A stretch of 64,000 nt of DNA from an uncultured Clostridia bacterium (lineage in GTDB: Bacteria > Bacillota > Clostridia > HGM11514), in the NCBI GenBank assembly GCA_934464705.1, contig CAKSKB010000015.1:1-64000 (forward strand). The letters are read 5' to 3'. This document shows, piece after piece, positions 61,711 through 64,000 of this stretch. The notes under the pieces were generated by a model that saw nothing but the letters and a program-made list of their open reading frames with translations, was not told the DNA's origin and did no database searches. A program made the translations under genes and the position numbers. Position 1 is the first letter of the stretch, and each line of letters begins with the position of its first letter.

Positions 61711-63255
61711 TCACAAAAGCGACGTGAGGATACATTTGCATTTTAGTGGGAATACCGCATTTTTATAGCCCTTGTTAGTTTTTTCATCTAAAAGTGTCAA
61801 ATTGGATATTCCATCTATATTCTCTGTTTCGTTCATATATTGGTTGAAATGAATAGTAACTTCATCAAATAAAACTGTAAATTTATCGTCATTATTATGC
61901 GTTTCCTTTTCAAGCATGTCATCAATCTTTTTGAATAAAGCAGGTGCCTCTTTTTGTTCTTTATCAATATAACATTTAACATCTAACAACCAATCTCTTC
62001 TGTTTGTCATAGGAATAGATGTTGAATCCTTTCGAGATGCTATATGCTCTATATTCCATTTGTTGAGTTTAAAATCATCAAATGGGAAGTAAGAAGAATC
62101 GTGCTCATTTTGTAGCATAGTGAGAATATTATATAATAAGAGAATGCTTCTGGTGTTCTTATTATCATAGTCTAAATCAAATAGATTTTGATTTCGATAA
62201 TAATGTTTAATCATTTCGTCGATATGTAAAACAAACTCACTTTTCTTCAAAGTCGAAGAACAGTTATAAAGTTCTTTTACCTTTGCGATTTTTGTAGTCA
62301 GTATGAAACCTATCTTATGATACAGTTCACGTTCGCTAAACCACTCATTGAATCGTTGATAATATGCCTGAATCATTTCCCAATGTGTGTTCATATCATC
62401 TTCGGTTTTGCCGGCTAATTTATCATAGAAAAATCTAAATGTGGCATACTGGTCTTTAGCTTCTGAGTCGTTCATCAAGTTAAAAATATACTCAATGCGA
62501 TTATCTTCTTTTTGCTCATCACTTAAGAAATACCAAAGTTTATTATTTTGCAATGATGTTTCAATATTATCCCATTCATTTGCAATTTCGATTTGACGTA
62601 ATCTCATGCGATCTTCATTACCGGTCTTGAAATTAGAACTATTCAAGAATAACGCTTTGATTAGTTCAGCATTTGTCAGACTAATTTTACCAATATTAAG
62701 TCTAGTAAATACGGTTATAGGATTATCCTCCGTCGTTTCATACCAAATAACTTTAGTATGAAATTTCAACTTCGATCTGTAATAGTTTTTATCAAACGAA
62801 GCATCATTTTCTAGGCTGTTAAACCAGCTGTCGATTGTTTGATATGCTTTATGCATATAATAAAAGTCAATGCAACTATCGTTTTCTTCATCAGGGTTCA
62901 GTAAAAATTCTTTGGAATCAGTTCTGGTTTGATAATCTATAGAAAACAATTTATCTCGTCTTTTTTCTATAAAATCTTGATTAAGATAGTGCAGAATTAG
63001 ATAAATAGTAGTAAGTCTTTGCTGTCCATCTATTACTTCATACTCATTTTCTGTTCGACTTTTTACAACAATAGGTTGAAGACAATACCATGTTTTTTCT
63101 TCGGTTTCATTTATTTCTCTCGGAACAAACTCGTTAATATCATTTAGAAGATCTCTTACTTCTTGCTCTGTCCAACGATATCCACGTTGATATGCAGGAA
63201 TAAAAAAGGAATATTGAGCAAGTTCATTCAGCGTTTTAAGTTCAATACTGTTCAT
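61711..63255 (-). CDS. DUF262/DUF1524 (GmrSD-like) defence protein, C-terminus truncated
   Basis: 514 aa. N-terminal DUF262 has IPAYQRGYRWTEQEVRDLLN and VIDGQQRLTTIYLILHYLN (the DGQQR nucleotide-binding motif). C-terminal DUF1524 has NKWNIEHIASRKDSTS (HNH-type His) and SNLTLLDEKTNKGYKNAVFP. In relatives the chain continues ~40 more residues after this block; here it ends at once in LKCKCILTSLL. GmrSD-type proteins are NTP-dependent nucleases that restrict modified phage DNA. GGAG precedes the ATG. Confidence 0.8.
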   Translation of the reverse strand: MNSIELKTLNELAQYSFFIPAYQRGYRWTEQEVRDLLNDINEFVPREINETEEKTWYCLQPIVVKSRTENEYEVIDGQQRLTTIYLILHYLNQDFIEKRRDKLFSIDYQTRTDSKEFLLNPDEENDSCIDFYYMHKAYQTIDSWFNSLENDASFDKNYYRSKLKFHTKVIWYETTEDNPITVFTRLNIGKISLTNAELIKALFLNSSNFKTGNEDRMRLRQIEIANEWDNIETSLQNNKLWYFLSDEQKEDNRIEYIFNLMNDSEAKDQYATFRFFYDKLAGKTEDDMNTHWEMIQAYYQRFNEWFSERELYHKIGFILTTKIAKVKELYNCSSTLKKSEFVLHIDEMIKHYYRNQNLFDLDYDNKNTRSILLLYNILTMLQNEHDSSYFPFDDFKLNKWNIEHIASRKDSTSIPMTNRRDWLLDVKCYIDKEQKEAPALFKKIDDMLEKETHNNDDKFTVLFDEVTIHFNQYMNETENIDGISNLTLLDEKTNKGYKNAVFPLKCKCILTSLL

Positions 63256-63338
63256 TGTATTTCTCCTCGTATCATAAATATTTTTTGTCTTTATAATATT
63301 ATCATATTTTTTATTCTTCGCTCAAACTTTTGTAGATT

Positions 63339-63500
63339 TCACTTATAAAAATCCCCAAGACTTGTTTTTTTGATTTCTTCGTTATAAGGATAACCATAAT
63401 CATTGATAAGTTTACAAACAAGATTTTGACGTACTACTTCTTCAGGAGTACAAACTAACCATTTTTCTCTAATATATGAATATATTTTTCCATCATTCTT
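63339..63500 (-). pseudogene. remnant of a type I restriction HsdR N-terminal-like domain
   Basis: A short frame without start reads KIYSYIREKWLVCTPEEVVR, QNLVCKLINDYGYPYNEE and stops at 63339-63341. EKWLVCTPEE and the xRQNxxxxL helix resemble the N-terminal domain of type I restriction endonuclease subunits (HSDR_N_2). The frame is closed by TAA just upstream, so it is a fragment. Confidence 0.5.
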
Positions 63501-63580
63501 TTAACATCTAAAAGTACACATAATCTTTCTTCTTATAACCATTAGTATTAACTATTATTGAAATTAAACTAATTTATATT

Positions 63581-64000
63581 TCACACATTCTCCATCAAAT
63601 CCTCAATCTTACATCCAAGAGTTTTTGAAAGTGCAAGAAGTGTGGTTGTTGCTGCTTTATTTATATCCTTTGCTTTGAGTTCGTACTGTTGCAGAGTTCT
63701 CAAATTTACGCCTGATTTTTCGGCAAGTTCTCTTTGGGAATAGCCGATGTTTTTACGAAGTTCCTGCAATTTAGTTGTTGTGGTTTTTCTCTCAATTATG
63801 GAATTTACCACATCAACAAACTTTTCTTCTGAGGCTTCATGGAGTGTAGGGTAGAGTTTTTCTATATCATCTGCAGAGATGTGCTGAAAAATATCCCTAA
63901 AAGTTTTGCCTGTATGCCATTGATAGTAAGCAATAATCCACCCACACCAATATTCAGGAGAGCAATCATATTCTGTCTGTACTTCCGGTAGGCTTTGTTC
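63581..64000 (-). CDS. XRE-family regulator with N-terminal accessory domain, partial
   Basis: The frame enters from the right window edge. The N-terminal part (EYDCSPEYWCGWIIAYYQWH, TGKTFRDIF, LYPTLHEASEEKFVDVV) precedes a C-terminal helix-turn-helix (YSQRELAEKSGVNLRTLQQY, LLALSKTLGCKIEDLMENV). This layout is common in Clostridia accessory regions, often with small DUF3791/DUF3990 partners, which would lie outside the window. An internal ATG at 63811 would give only the DNA-binding part. Confidence 0.8.
   Translation of the reverse strand, partial: EQSLPEVQTEYDCSPEYWCGWIIAYYQWHTGKTFRDIFQHISADDIEKLYPTLHEASEEKFVDVVNSIIERKTTTTKLQELRKNIGYSQRELAEKSGVNLRTLQQYELKAKDINKAATTTLLALSKTLGCKIEDLMENV

Overview
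The window looks like a chromosomal segment of a spore-forming, plant-polysaccharide-degrading Clostridia species (Oscillospirales or Monoglobales-like, probably a gut bacterium; this placement is inferred). The signs are Firmicutes housekeeping operons (rplU-prp-rpmA-obgE, nadD/yqeK-rsfS-leuS-cysS-mrnC, dnaD-dnaI), sporulation genes (sigH, sigK, cotJABC), a guanine-type riboswitch, and several long secreted modular carbohydrate-active proteins. Most genes are on the minus strand.

Layout. 1-840: IS256-family transposase carrying a nonsense codon, next to a broken gene end. 0.87-6.9 kb: sigK with a 16-bp hairpin over its ribosome binding site, a uracil-DNA glycosylase-like gene, a lipoprotein, an XRE repressor, an LtaS-like enzyme, sigH, a cloverleaf-like intergenic RNA and a zinc-ribbon protein. 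7.4-9.4 kb: a glycoside-hydrolase-like protein. 9.4-18.7 kb: a type II-C CRISPR-Cas9 locus (cas9, cas1, cas2, 8 repeats, tracrRNA). It is flanked by a decayed second copy of the repeat-leader-cas2 end, and between the two copies sits a regulator plus polysaccharide deacetylase cassette. 18.8-22.5 kb: AraC regulator, unknown toroid-like enzyme and GH105, a likely uronide or pectin utilisation locus. 22.5-28.9 kb: RelE-type toxin pair, TRIC channel, and a BMP-type nucleoside ABC transporter under a guanine riboswitch. 29-41.3 kb: housekeeping genes. 41.4-42 kb: HepT/MntA toxin-antitoxin pair. 42-57.3 kb: a secreted LamG-like protein, transporter, pyrophosphatase, PgeF, YmdB, two flavoproteins and a giant GH95 fucosidase with a one-base frameshift in its signal peptide. 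57.5-64 kb: cotJA-cotJB followed by cotJC broken after 34 codons by a serine-recombinase element. That element carries two DUF262-type defence genes, themselves fused by a deletion, and runs off the window.

How the parts relate. Three secreted proteins (polysaccharide deacetylase, LamG protein, GH95) share the same C-terminal or interdomain modules, so they probably belong to one surface glycan-processing set. The CRISPR array is read on the minus strand from a promoter overlapping the cas2 stop codon. The tracrRNA is read on the plus strand from a consensus promoter just upstream of cas9 and carries two tandem anti-repeats. The most striking candidate for regulated biology is the element inside cotJC. 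Its geometry matches the developmentally excised elements known in sporulation genes, while sigK in the same window is uninterrupted. No database search was possible; all family names rest on reading motifs in the translations.
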